Under the pieces are notes generated by a model. That model ran no database searches and was not told where the DNA came from. It worked only from the letters and a program-made list of their open reading frames with translations. Position numbers and translations under genes: made by a program. From Pterois miles (Eukaryota > Chordata > Actinopteri > Perciformes > Scorpaenidae), in the NCBI GenBank assembly GCA_947000775.1, contig CAMQGK010000110.1:23781501-23845500 (forward strand): a stretch of 64,000 nt of DNA, given 5' to 3'. Each line of letters opens with the position of its first letter. The first letter of the stretch is position 1. Below, in pieces: positions 16,101-31,095 of this stretch.

Positions 16101-19100
16101 AATTTGACATTTTCATCGAAAAATTTCGACATACTATACTATGGCGTTTTTTTTGTAAAATTTTCCAACATTTCACGAAATCAATTTTTATTACCATAGA
16201 ATCATTCTACATGCTATAAAATGACCGTTTTCATGATTTTTTTCGACATCCAGAAAATTTGAAGTGTTCGTCAAAAAATTTCGACATACTATACTATGGC
16301 TTTTTTTGTAAAATTTTCCAACATTTCACGAAATGCTTTTTCTCACCATAGAATGATTCTACATGCTATAATACGACCGTTTTTATGTTTTTTTGAACAT
16401 CCAGAAAATTTGACATTTTCATTGAAAAATTTCGACATACTATACTATGACTTTTTTTGTAAAATTTTCCAACATTTCACGAAATTACTATTTATCACCA
16501 TAGAATCATTCTACATGCTATAAAACGACTGTTTTCATGATTTTTTTTGACATCCAGAAAATTTGACGTTTTCGTCAAAAAATTTCGACATACTATACTA
16601 TGGCGTTTTTTTTGTAAAATTTTCCAACATTTCACGAAATTACTTTTTATTACCATAGAATCATTCTGCATGCTATAAAATGACCGTTCTCATGATTTTT
16701 TTTGACATCCAGAAAATCTGACGTTTTCGTCGAAAAAATTTCGACATACTATACTATGGCGTTTTTTTTTGTAAAATTTTCCGACATTTCACGAAATCAA
16801 TTTTTATTACCATAGAATCATTCTACATGCTATAAAATGACCGTTTTCATGATTTTTTTCGACATCCAGAAAATTTGAAGTGTTCGTCAAAAAATTTCGA
16901 CATACTATACTATGGCTTTTTTTGTAAAATTTTCCAACATTTCATGAAATGCTTTTTCTCACCATAGAATGATTCTACATGCTATAATACGACCGTTTTT
17001 ATGTTTTTTTGAACATACAGAAAATTTGACATTTTCATTGAAAAATTTCGACATACTATACTATGACTTTTTTTGTAAAATTTTCCAACATTTCACGAAA
17101 TTACTATTTATCACCATAGAATCATTCTACATGCTATAAAACGACTGTTTTCATGATTTTTTTTGACATCCAGAAAATTTGACGCTTTCGTCAAAAAATT
17201 TCGACATACTATACTATGGCGTTTTTTTTGTAAAATTTTCCAACATTTCACGAAATTACTTTTTATTACAATAGAATCATTCTACATGCTATAAAATGAC
17301 CGTTTTCATGATTTTTTTCGACATCCAGAAAATCTGACGTTTTCGTCAAAAAATTTCGACATACTATACTATAGCTTTTTTTGTAAAATTTTCCAACATT
17401 TCACGAAATTACTTTTTATCACCATAGAATGATTCTACATGCTATAATACGACCGTTTTCATGATTTTTTTCAACATCCAGAAAATCTGACGTTTTCGTC
17501 AAAAAATTTCGACATACTATACTATGGCTTTTTTTTTGTAAAATTTTCCAACATTTCACGAAATGCTTTTTCTCACCATAGAATGATTCTACATGCTATA
17601 ATACGACCGTTTTTATGTTTTTTTGAACATCCAGAAAATTTGACATTTTCATTGAAAAATTTCGACATACTATACTATGACTTTTTTTGTAAAATTTTCC
17701 AACATTTCACGAAATTACTATTTATCACCATAGAATCATTCTACATGCTATAAAACGACTGTTTTCATGATTTTTTTTGACATCCAGAAAATTTGACGTT
17801 TTCGTCAAAAAATTTCGACATACTATACTATGGCGGTTTTTTTGTAAAATTTTCCAACATTTCACGAAATTACTTTTTATTACCATAGAATCATTCTGCA
17901 TGCTATAAAATGACCGTTCTCATGATTTTTTTTGACATCCAGAAAATCTGACGTTTTCGTCGAAAAATTTCGACATACTATACTATGGCGTTTTTTTTGT
18001 AAAATTTTCCAACATTTCACGAAATGACTTTTTTTTCACCAAAGGATGATTGTACATGCTATAATAGAACCGTTTTCATGATTTTTTTGACATCCAGAAA
18101 ATTTGACGTTTTCGTCAAAAAATTTCGACATACTATACTATGGCGTTTTTTTTGTAAAATTTTCCAACATTTCACGAAATTAATTTTTATTACAATAGAA
18201 TCATTCTACATGCTATAAAATGACCGTTTTCATGATTTTTTTCGACATCCAGAAAATCTGACGTTTTCGTCAAAAAATTTCGACATACTATACTATGGCT
18301 TTTTTTTGTAAAATTTTCCAACATTTCACGAAATTACTTTTTATCACCATAGAATGATTCTACATGCTATAATACGACCGTTTTCATGATTTTTTTCAAC
18401 ATCCAGAAAATCTGACGTTTTCGTCAAAAAATTTCGACATACTATACTATGGCGTTTTTTTTGTGAAATTTTCCAACATTTCACGAAATGCTTTTTCTCA
18501 CCACAAAATGATTCTACATGCTATAATAGAACCGTTTTTATGTTTTTTTTGAACATCCAGAAAATTTGACATTTTCATCGAAAAATTTCGACATACTATA
18601 CTATGGCGTTTTTTTTGTAAAATTTTCCAACATTTCACGAAATCAATTTTTATTACCATAGAATCATTCTACATGCTATAAAATGACCGTTTTCATGATT
18701 TTTTTCGACATCCAGAAAATTTGAAGTGTTCGTCAAAAAATTTCGACATACTATACTATGGCTTTTTTTGTAAAATTTTCCAACATTTCACGAAATGCTT
18801 TTTCTCACCATAGAATGATTCTACATGCTATAATACGACCGTTTTTATGTTTTTTTGAACATCCAGAAAATTTGACATTTTCATTGAAAAATTTCGACAT
18901 ACTATACTATGGCTTTTTTTGTAAAATTTTCCAACATTTCACGAAATTACTTTTTATCACCATAGAATGATTCTACATGCTATAATACGACCGTTTTCAT
19001 GATTTTTTTCAACATCCAGACAATCTGACGTTTTCGTCAAAAAATTTCGACATACTATACTATGTCTTTTTTTGTAGAATTTTCCAACATTTCACGAAAT

Positions 19101-22100
19101 GCTTTTTCTCACCATAGAATGATTCTACATGCTATAAAACGACCGTTTTCATGATTATTTTTGACATCCAGAAAATTTGACGTGTTCGTCAAAAAATTTC
19201 GACATACTATAGTATGGCTTTTTTTGTAAAATTTTCCAACATTTCACGAAATGACTTTTTTTCACCAAAGGATGATTGTACATGCTATAATAGAACCGTT
19301 TTCATGATTTTTTTGAACATCTAGAAAATTTGACATTTTCATCGAAAAATTTCGACATACTATACTATGGCGTTTTTTTTGTAAAATTTTCCAATATTTC
19401 ACGAAATTACTATTTATCACCATAGAATCATTCTACATGCTATAAAACGACTGTTTTCATGATTTTTTTTGACATCCAGAAAATTTGACGTTTTCGTCAA
19501 AAAATTTCGACATACTATACTATGGCGTTTTTTTTGTAAAATTTTCCAACATTTCACGAAATTACTTTTTATTACAATAGAATCATTCTACATGCTATAA
19601 AATGACCGTTTTCATGATTTTTTTCGACATCCAGAAAATCTGACGTTTTCGTCAAAAAATTTCGACATACTATACTATGGCTTTTTTTGTAAAATTTTCC
19701 AACATTTCACGAAATTACTTTTTATCACCATAGAATGATTCTACATGCTATAATACGACCGTTTTCATGATTTTTTTCGACATCCAGAAAATCTGACGTT
19801 TTCGTCAAAAAATTTCGACATACTATACTATGGCGTTTTTTTTGTAAAATTTTCCAACATTTCACGAAATTACTTTTTATTACAATAGAATCATTCTACA
19901 TGCTATAAAATGACCGTTTTCATGATTTTTTTCGACATCCAGAAAATCTGACGTTTTCGTCAAAAAATTTCGACATACTATACTATGGCGTTTTTTTTGT
20001 AAAATTTTCCAACATTTCACGAAATGCTTTTTCTCACCACAAAATGATTCTACATGCTATAATTGAACCGTTTTTATGTTTTTTTTGAACATCCAGAAAA
20101 TTTGACATTTTCATCGAAAAATTTCGACATACTATACTATGGCGTTTTTTTTGTAAAATTTTCCAACATTTCACGAAATCAATTTTTATTACCATAGAAT
20201 CATTCTACATGCTATAAAATGACCGTTTTCATGATTTTTTTCGACATCCAGAAAATTTGAAGTGTTCGTCAAAAAATTTCGACATACTATACTATGGCTT
20301 TTTTTGTAAAATTTTCCAACATTTCACGAAATGCTTTTTCTCACCATAGAATGATTCTACATGCTATAATACGACCGTTTTTATGTTTTTTTGAACATCC
20401 AGAAAATTTGACATTTTCATTGAAAAATTTCGACATACTATACTATGACTTTTTTTGTAAAATTTTCCAACATTTCACGAAATTACTATTTATCACCATA
20501 GAATCATTCTACATGCTATAAAACGACTGTTTTCATGATTTTTTTTGACATCCAGAAAATTTGACGTTTTCGTCAAAAAATTTCGACATACTATACTATG
20601 GCGTTTTTTTTGTAAAATTTTCCAACATTTCACGAAATTACTTTTTATTACCATAGAATCATTCTGCATGCTATAAAATGACCGTTCTCATGATTTTTTT
20701 TGACATCCAGAAAATCTGACGTTTTCGTCAAAAAATTTCGACATACTATACTATGGCATTTTTTTTGTAAAATTTTCCGACATTTCACGAAATCAATTTT
20801 TATTACCATAGAATCATTCTACATGCTATAAAATGACCGTTTTCATGATTTTTTTCGACATCCAGAAAATTTGAAGTGTTCGTCAAAAAATTTCGACATA
20901 CTATACTATGGCTTTTTTTGTAAAATTTTCCAACATTTCATGAAATGCTTTTTCTCACCATAGAATGATTCTACATGCTATAATACGACCGTTTTTATGT
21001 TTTTTTGAACATACAGAAAATTTGACATTTTCATTGAAAAATTTCGACATACTATACTATGACTTTTTTTGTAAAATTTTCCAACATTTCACGAAATTAC
21101 TATTTATCACCATAGAATCATTCTACATGCTATAAAACGACTGTTTTCATGATTTTTTTTGACATCCAGAAAATTTGACGCTTTCGTCAAAAAATTTCGA
21201 CATACTATACTATGGCGTTTTTTTTGTAAAATTTTCCAACATTTCACGAAATTACTTTTTATTACAATAGAATCATTCTACATGCTATAAAATGACCGTT
21301 TTCATGATTTTTTTCGACATCCAGAAAATCTGACGTTTTCGTCAAAAAATTTCGACATACTATACTATGGCTTTTTTTGTAAAATTTTCCAACATTTCAC
21401 GAAATTACTTTTTATCACCATAGAATGATTCTACATGCTATAATACGACCGTTTTCATGATTTTTTTCAACATCCAGAAAATCTGACGTTTTCGTCAAAA
21501 AATTTCGACATACTATACTATGGCGTTTTTTTTTGTAAAATTTTCCAACATTTCACGAAATGCTTTTTCTCACCATAGAATGATTCTACATGCTATAATA
21601 CGACCGTTTTTATGTTTTTTTGAACATCCAGAAAATTTGACATTTTCATTGAAAAATTTCGACATACTATACTATGACTTTTTTTGTAAAATTTTCCAAC
21701 ATTTCACGAAATTACTATTTATCACCATAGAATCATTCTACATGCTATAAAACGACTGTTTTCATGATTTTTTTTGACATCCAGAAAATTTGACGTTTTC
21801 GTCAAAAAATTTCGACATACTATACTATGGCGTTTTTTTTGTAAAATTTTCCAACATTTCACGAAATTACTTTTTATTACCATAGAATCATTCTGCATGC
21901 TATAAAATGACCGTTCTCATGATTTTTTTTGACATCCAGAAAATCTGACGTTTTCGTCGAAAAATTTCGACATACTATACTATGGCGTTTTTTTTGTAAA
22001 ATTTTCCGACATTTCACGAAATCAATTTTTATTACCATAGAATCATTCTACATGCTATAAAATGACCGTTTTCATGATTTTTTTCGACATCCAGAAAATT

Positions 22101-23299
22101 TGAAGTGTTCGTCAAAAAATTTCGACATACTATACTATGGCTTTTTTTGTAAAATTTTCCAACATTTCATGAAATGCTTTTTCTCACCATAGAATGATTC
22201 TACATGCTATAATACGACCGTTTTTATGTTTTTTTGAACATACAGAAAATTTGACATTTTCATCGAAAAATTTCGACATACTATACTATGGTGTTTTTTT
22301 TGCAAAATTTTCCAACATTTCACGAAATTACTATTTATCACCATAGAATCATTCTACATGCTATAAAACGACTGTTTTCATGATTTTTTTTGACATCCAG
22401 AAAATTTGACGCTTTCGTCAAAAAATTTCGACATACTATACTATGGCGTTTTTTTTGTAAAATTTTCCAACATTTCACGAAATTACTTTTTATTACAATA
22501 GAATCATTCTACATGCTATAAAATGACCGTTTTCATGATTTTTTTCGACATCCAGAAAATCTGACGTTTTCGTCAAAAAATTTCGACATACTATACTATG
22601 GCTTTTTTTGTAAAATTTTCCAACATTTCACGAAATTACTTTTTATCACCATAGAATGATTCTACATGCTATAATACGACCGTTTTCATGATTTTTTTCA
22701 ACATCCAGAAAATCTGACGTTTTCGTCAAAAAATTTCGACATACTATACTATGGCGTTTTTTTTGTAAAATTTTCCAACATTTCACGAAATGCTTTTTCT
22801 CACCACAAAATGATTCTACATGCTATAATAGAACCGTGTTTATGTTTTTTTTGAACATCCAGAAAATTTGACATTTTCATCGAAAAATTTCGACATACTA
22901 TACTATGGCGTTTTTTTTGTAAAATTTTCCAACATTTCACGAAATCAATTTTTATTACCATAGAATCATTCTACATGCTATAAAATGACCGTTTTCATGA
23001 TTTTTTTCGACATCCAGAAAATTTGAAGTGTTCGTCAAAAAATTTCGACATACTATACTATGGCTTTTTTTGTAAAATTTTCCAACATTTCACGAAATGC
23101 TTTTTCTCACCATAGAATGATTCTACATGCTATAATACGACCGTTTTTATGTTTTTTTGAACATCCAGAAAATTTGACATTTTCATTGAAAAATTTCGAC
23201 ATACTATACTATGACTTTTTTTGTAAAATTTTCCAACATTTCACGAAATTACTATTTATCACCATAGAATCATTCTACATGCTATAATACGACCGTTTT

Positions 23300-26200
23300 T
23301 ATGTTTTACTAGAACATCCAGAAAATTTGACATTTTCATCGAAAAATTTCGACATACTATACTATGGCGTTTTTTTTTGTAAAATTTTCCAACATTTCAC
23401 GAAATCAATTTTTATTACCATAAAATCATTCTACATGCTATAAAATGACCGTTTTCATGATTTTTTTCGACATCCAGAAAATTTGAAGTGTTCGTCAAAA
23501 AATTTCGACATACTATACTATGGCTTTTTTTGTAAAATTTTCCAACATTTCACGAAATTACTTTTTATTACAATAGAATCATTCTACATGCTATAAAATG
23601 ACCGTTTTCATGATTTTTTTCGACATCCAGAAAATCTGACGTTTTCGTCAAAAAATTTCGACATACTATACTATTGCTTTTTTTGTAAAATTTTCCAACA
23701 TTTCACGAAATGACTTTTTTTCACCAAAGGATGATTGTACATGCTATAATAGAACCGTTTTCATGATTTTTTTGAACATACAGAAAATTTGACATTTTCA
23801 TTGAAAAATTTCGACATACTATACTATGACTTTTTTTGTAAAATTTTCCAACATTTCACGAAATTACTATTTATCACCATAGAATCATTCTACATGCTAT
23901 AAAACGACTGTTTTCATGATTTTTTTTGACATCCAGAAAATTTGACGTTTTCGTCAAAAAATTTCGACATACTGTTCTATGGCGTTTTTTTTGTAAAATT
24001 TTCCAACATTTCACGAAATTACTTTTTATTACAATAGAATCATTCTACATGCTATAAAATGACCGTTTTCATGATTTTTTTCGACATCCAGAAAATCTGA
24101 CGTTTTCGTCAAAAAATTTCGACATACTATACTATTGCTTTTTTTGTAAAATTTTCCAACATTTCACGAAATTACTTTTTATCACCATAGAATGATTCTA
24201 CATGCTATAATACGACCGTTTTCATGATTTTTTTCAACATCCAGAAAATCTGACGTTTTCGTCAAAAAATTTCGACATACTATACTATGGCGTTTTTTTT
24301 GTATAATTTTCCAACATTTCACGAAATGCTTTTTCTCACCACAAAATGATTCTACATGCTATAATAGAACCGTTTTTATGTTTTTTTTGAACATCCAGAA
24401 AATTTGACATTTTCATCGAAAAATTTCGACATACTATACTATGTCTTTTTTTGTAAAATTTTCCAACATTTCACGAAATGCTTTTTCTCACCATAGAATG
24501 ATTCTACATGCTATAATACGACCGTTTTTATGTTTTTTTGAACATACAGAAAATTTGACATTTTCATTGAAAAATTTCGACATACTATACTATGACTTTT
24601 TTTTGTAAAATTTTCCAACATTTCACGAAATTACTATTTATCACCATAGAATCATTCTACATGCTATAAAACGACTGTTTTCATGATTTTTTTTGACATC
24701 CAGAAAATTTGACGTTTTCGTCAAAAAATTTCGACATACTATACTATGGCGTTTTTTTTGTAAAATTTTCCAACATTTCACGAAATTACTTTTTATTACA
24801 ATAGAATCATTCTACATGCTATAAAATGACCGTTTTCATGATTTTTTTCGACATCCAGAAAATCTGACGTTTTCGTCAAAAAATTTCGACATACTATACT
24901 ATGGCGTTTTTTTTGTAAAATTTTCCAACATTTCACGAAATCAATTTTTATTACCATAGAATCATTCTACATGCTATAAAATGACCGTTTTCATGATTTT
25001 TTTCGACATCCAGAAAATTTGAAGTGTTCGTCAAAAAATTTCGACATACTATACTATGGCTTTTTTTGTAAAATTTTCCAACATTTCACGAAATGCTTTT
25101 TCTCACCATAGAATGATTCTACATGCTATAATACGACCGTTTTTATGTTTTTTTGAACATACAGAAAATTTGACATTTTCATTGAAAAATTTCGACATAC
25201 TATACTATGACTTTTTTTGTAAAATTTTCCAACATTTCACGAAATTACTATTTATCACCATAGAATCATTCTACATGCTATAAAACGACTGTTTTCATGA
25301 TTTTTTTTGACATCCAGAAAATTTGACGTTTTCGTCAAAAAATTTCGACATACTATACTATGGCGTTTTTTTTGTAAAATTTTCCAACATTTCACGAAAT
25401 CAATTTTTATTACCATAGAATCATTCTACACGCTATAAAATGACCGTTTTCATGATTTTTTTCGACATCCAGAAAATTTGAAGTGTTCGTCAAAAAATTT
25501 CGACATGCTATACTATGGCTTTTTTTGTAAAATTTTCCAACATTTCACGAAATGCTTTTTCTCACCATAGAATGATTCTACATGCTATAATACGACCGTT
25601 TTTATGTTTTTTTGAACATACAGAAAATTTGACATTTTCATTGAAAAATTTCGACATACTATACTATGACTTTTTTTGTAAAATTTTCCAACATTTCACG
25701 AAATTACGATTTATCACCATAGAATCATTCTACATGCTATAAAACGACTGTTTTCATGATTTTTTTTGACATCCAGAAAATTTGACGTTTTCGTCAAAAA
25801 ATTTCGACATACTATACTATGGCGTTTTTTTTGTAAAATTTTCCAACATTTCACGAAATTACTTTTTATTACCATAGAATCATTCTGCATGCTATAAAAT
25901 GACCGTTCTCATGATTTTTTTTGACATCCAGAAAGTCTGACGTTTTCGTCAAAAAATTTCGACATACTATACTATGGCGTTTTTTTTGTAAAATTTTCCG
26001 ACATTTCACGAAATCAATTTCTATTACCATAGAATCATTCTACATGCTATAAAATGACCGTTTTCATGATTTTTTTCGACATCCAGAAAATTTGAAGTGT
26101 TCGTCAAAAAATTTCGACATACTATACTATGGCTTTTTTTGTAAAATTTTCCAACATTTCATGAAATGCTTTTTCTCACCATAGAATGATTCTACATGCT

Positions 26201-27500
26201 ATAATACGACCGTTTTTATGTTTTTTTGAACATACAGAAAATTTGACATTTTCATTGAAAAATTTCGACATACTATACTATGACTTTTTTGTAAAATTTT
26301 CCAACATTTCACGAAATTACTATTTATCACCATAGAATCATTCTACATGCTATAAAACGACTGTTTTCATGATTTTTTTTGACATCCAGAAAATTTGACG
26401 TTTTCGTCAAAAAATTTTCGACATACTATACTATGGCGTTTTTTTTGTAAAATTTTCCAACATTTCACGAAATTACTTTTTATTACAATAGAATCATTCT
26501 ACATGCTATAAAATGACCATTTTCATGATTTTTTTCGACATCCAGAAAATCTGACGTTTTCGTCAAAAAATTTCGACATACTATGCTATTGCGTTTTTTT
26601 TGTAAAATTTTCCAACATTTCACGAAATGCTTTTTCTCACCACAAAATGATTCTACATGCTATAATAGAACCGTTTTTATGTTTTTTTTGAACATCCAGA
26701 AAATTTGACATATTCATCGAAAAATTTCGACATACTATACTATGGCGTTTTTTTTGTAAAATTTTCCAACATTTCACGAAATGACTTTTTTTCACCAAAG
26801 GATGATTGTACATGCTATAATAGAACCGTTTTCATGATTTTTTTCAACATCCAGAAAATCTGACGTTTTCGTCAAAAAATTTCGACATACTATACTATGG
26901 ATTTTTTTGTAAAATTTTCCAACATTTCACGAAATTACTTTTTATCACCATAGAATGATTCTACATGCTATAATACGACCGTTTTTATGTTTTTTTGAAC
27001 ATACAGAAAATTTGACATTTTAATTGAAAAATTTCGACATACTATACTATGGCGTTTTTTTTGTAAAATTTTTTCTTTTTATCACCATAGAATGATTCTA
27101 CATGCTATAATACGACCGTTTTTATGTTTTACTAGAACATCCAGAAAATTTGACATTTTCATCGAAAAATTTCGACATACTATACTATGGCGTTTTTTTT
27201 GTAAAATTTTCCAACATTTCACGAAATCAATTTTTATTACCATAAAATCATTCTACATGCTATAAAATGACCGTTTTCATGATTTTTTTCGACATCCAGA
27301 AAATTTGAAGTGTTCGTCAAAAAATTTCGACATACTATACTATGGCTTTTTTTGTAAAATTTTCCAACATTTCACGAAATTACTTTTTATTACAATAGAA
27401 TCATTCTACATGCTATAAAATGACCGTTTTCATGATTTTTTTCGACATCCAGAAAATCTGACGTTTTCGTCAAAAAATTTCGACATACTATACTATTGCT
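23300..27500. repeat. Duplicated satellite segment marked by a private variant
   Basis: The private variant ttttactagaacatcc appears only at about 23305 and 27128, 3,823 bp apart. Both copies are followed by the same run of uncommon variants, including accataaaatcattc in the next monomer. The distance is 25 monomers minus about 18 bp. That shortfall matches a monomer near 27,060-27,085 that has lost its ccaacatttcacgaaat segment. The pair therefore records a multi-monomer duplication followed or accompanied by a small deletion. Confidence 0.75.
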
Positions 27501-30500
27501 TTTTTTGTAAAATTTTCCAACATTTCACGAAATGCTTTTTCTCACCATAGAATGATTCTACATGCTATAATACGACCGTTTTTATGTTTTTTTGAACATA
27601 CAGAAAATTTGACATTTTCATTGAAAAATTTCGACATACTATACTATGACTTTTTTTGTAAAATTTTCCAACATTTCACGAAATTACTATTTATCACCAT
27701 AGAATCATTCTACATGCTATAAAACGACTGTTTTCATGATTTTTTTTGACATCCAGAAAATTTGACGTTTTCGTCAAAAAATTTCGACATACTATACTAT
27801 GTCTTTTTTTGTAGAATTTTCCAACATTTCACGAAATGCTTTTTCTCACCAAAGAATGATTCTACATGCTATAAAACGACCGTTTTCATGATTATTTTTG
27901 ACATCCAGAAAATTTGACGTGTTCGTCAAAAAATTTCGACATACTATAGTATGGCTTTTTTTTGTAAAATTTTCCAACATTTCACGAAATGACTTTTTTT
28001 CACCAAAGGATGATTGTACATGCTATAATAGAACCGTTTTCATGATTTTTTTGAACATCTAGAAAATTTGACATTTTCATCGAAAAATTTCGACATACTA
28101 TACTATGGCGTTTTTTTTGTAAAATTTTCCAACATTTCATGAAATTACTTTTTATCACCAAAAAATCATTCTATATGCTATAATATGACCGTTTTCATGA
28201 TTTTTTCGACATCCAGAAAATCTGACGTTTTCGTCAAAAAATTTCGACATACTATACTATGGCGTTTGTTTTGTAAAATTTTCCAACATTTCACGAAATT
28301 AATTTTTATTACCATAGAATGATTCTATATGCTATAATATGACCGTTTTCATGATTTTTTGGGACATCCAGAAAATTTTACGTTTTCGTAGAAAAATTTC
28401 GACACACTATACTATGGCGTTTTTTTTGTAAAATTTTCCAACATTTCGCGAAATGACTTTTTTCACCATAGAATGATTCTACATGCTATAATAGGACCGT
28501 TTTCATGATTTTTTGGGACATCCAGAAAATTTTACGTTTTCGTAGAAAAATTTCGACACACTATACTATGGCGTTTTTTTTGTAAAATTTTCCAACATTT
28601 CGCGAAATTACTTTTTTTCACCATAGAATCATTCTACATGCTATAAAACGACCGTTTTCATGATTTTTTTCGTTATCCAAAGAATTTTACATCTTTCGTC
28701 AACAGATTTCGACATACTATACTATGACGTTTTTTTTTTGTAAAATTTTCCAACATTTCACGACAAGACTTTTTTTCACCATAGAATGATTCTACATGCT
28801 ATAATACGACCGTTTTCATGATTTTTTTTGACATCCAGAAAATTTGATGTTTTCGTCAAAAAATTTCGACATACTATACTATGTCTTTTTCTGTAAAATT
28901 TTCCAACATTTCACGAAATGCTTTTTCTCACCATAGAATGATTCTACATGCTATAAAACGACCGTTTTCATGATTTTTTTCGACATCCAGAAAATTTGAC
29001 GTGTTCGTCAAAAAATTTCGACATACTATACTATGGCGTTTTTTTTGTAAACTTTTCCAACATTTCACGAAATTACTTTTTTTCACCAAAGGATGATTCT
29101 ACATGCTATAATACGACCGTTTTTATGTTTTTTTGAACATCCAGAAAATTTGACATTTTCATCGAAAAATTTCGACATACTATACTATGACTTTTTTGTA
29201 AAATTTTCCAACATTTCACGAAATTGCTTTTTATCACCATAAAATCATTCTACATGCTATAAAATGACCGTTTTCATGATTTTTTTTCGACATCCAGAAA
29301 ATCTGACGTTTTCGTCAAAAAATTTCGACATACTATACTATGGCGTTTTTTTTGTAAAATTTTCCAACATTTCACGAAATTACTTTTTATTACAATAGAA
29401 TCATTCTACATGCTATAAAATGACCATTTTCATGATTTTTTTCGACATCCAGAAAATCTGACGTTTTCATCGAAAAATTTCGACATACTATACTATGGCG
29501 TTTTTTTTGTAAAATTTTCCAACATTTCACGAAATTACTTTTTATTACCATAGAATCATTCTGCATGCTATAAAATGACCGTTTTCATGATTTTTTTCGA
29601 CATCCAGAAAATCTGACGTTTTCGTCAAAAAAATTCGACATACTATACTATGGCGTTTTTTTTGTAAAATTTTCCAACATTTCACGAAATGACTTTTTTC
29701 ACCATGGAATCATTCTACATGCTATAAAACGACCGTTTTCATGATTTTTTTCGACATCCAGAAAATTTGACGTGTTCGTCAAAAAATTTCGACATACTAT
29801 GCTATGGCTTTTTTTGTAAAATTTTCCAACATTTCACGAAATGCTTTTTCTCACCATAGATTGATTCTACATGCTATAATACGACCGTTTTTATGTTTTT
29901 TTTGACCATCCAGAAAATTTGACATTTTCATCGAAAAATTTCGACATACTATACTATGTCTTTTTTTGTAAAATTTTCCAACATTTCACGAAATTACTTT
30001 TTCTCACCATAGAATGATTCTACATGCTATAAAACGACCGTTTTCATGATTTTTTTCAACATCCAGAAAATCTGACGTTTTCGTCAAAAAATTTCGACAT
30101 ACTATACTATGAATTTTTTTGTAAAATTTTCCAACATTTCACTTAATGACTTTTTTCACCATATAATCATTCTATGCCTATGGCGGGGGTTTTTTTTTGT
30201 AAAATTTTCCAACATTTTACGTGATGACTTTTTTCACCATATAATCATTCTACATGCTATAATTCGACCGTTTTCATGATTTTTTTCGATATCCAGAAAA
30301 TTTGACGTTTTCGTCAAAAATTTTCGACATACTATACTATGACGTTTTTTCTTTTTAATTTTCGAACATTTCACGAAATGACTTTTTTCACCACAGAATC
30401 ATTCTACATGCTATAATACGACTGTTTTCATGTTTTTTTCGACATCCAGAAAATTTGACATTTTCATCAAAAAATTTCGACATACTATACTATGGCATAT

Positions 30501-30650
30501 TTTTTATAAAATTTTCGAACATTTCACGAGATGACTTTTTTCACCATAGAATCATCCTATATGCTATAATACGATTGTTTTGATGTTTTTTTCGACATCC
30601 AGAAAATTTGACGTTTTTATCGAAAAATGTCGACATACTATACTATGGCG

Positions 30651-31095
30651 TTTTTTCATGAAATTTTTTCAAAGTTATAATTTGACTTTTTTTATCATGA
30701 AATTTTTTAACAAATTTTAATTTGGTTTTCTTTTATCATAAAACCATTTAACATACTATATATAGATTGTTGACATGAAATATTTCAAGATTTAAAACTA
30801 TGACCTGTTTATCATGTAATTTTTGGACATACTATACTATGACTTTTTTTCGTTAAATTTTTCAACATGATATAATTTCATTTTGTTTATCATAATTCTT
30901 TTTAACATACTATAATGTCATTGTTTTCATGAAATTTTTAAAGATTTAAAACTATTACTTTTTATAATGAAATTTTTCAACAAATTTTAATTTGTCTTTC
31001 TTTTATCATAAAACCGTTTATCTTACTATAATATATTTAACATGAGAATTTTCAAGATTTAAAACTATGACCTGTTTATAATGAAATTTTTTAAA
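30651..31095. repeat. Diverged edge of the satellite array
   Basis: Units here keep the four-part layout and the catactatactatg phrase, but sub-units are strongly altered, with new phrases such as atcatgaaattttt, aagatttaaaactatgac and ttatcataaaacc. Sub-unit spacing stays close to 38 bp. This is the expected decayed border of a homogenising array. Confidence 0.8.

Larger units (their letters stand above)
1..30650. repeat. Satellite DNA array, ~154-bp monomer
   Basis: This is a head-to-tail tandem array of an AT-rich monomer of 153-155 bp, about 200 copies, truncated by the left edge. A typical monomer starts at the phrase gacatactatactatgg, passes through gtaaaattttccaacatttc, tacatgctataa and gaccgttttcatga, and ends with gacatccagaaaat and tcgtcaaaaaatttc. 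The spacing of the same diagnostic frame (1708, 3553, 9995, 13988, 16296, 18758 and so on) is always a near-multiple of 153.6. The monomer splits into four sub-units of about 37-40 bp, each opening with acat and containing a gac or gcg followed by a T run. Most copies differ at only a few positions, which implies recent homogenisation. The sequence has the size and composition of centromeric or pericentromeric satellites, but that placement is inferred. No gene is present; the recurring 75-aa frames are repeat artefacts. Confidence 0.97.

Noticed and set aside
1708..25742. Recurring 75-aa open frame beginning MAFFVKFSNISRN, seen about a dozen times
   Set aside because: It is opened by the satellite itself at multiples of the monomer, changes with every repeat variant, and has no start context or domain. 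It is not a gene family.
1..30650. CRISPR-like or bacterial repeat array
   Set aside because: The repeats are contiguous ~154-bp satellite monomers with no unique spacers, in a vertebrate genome.
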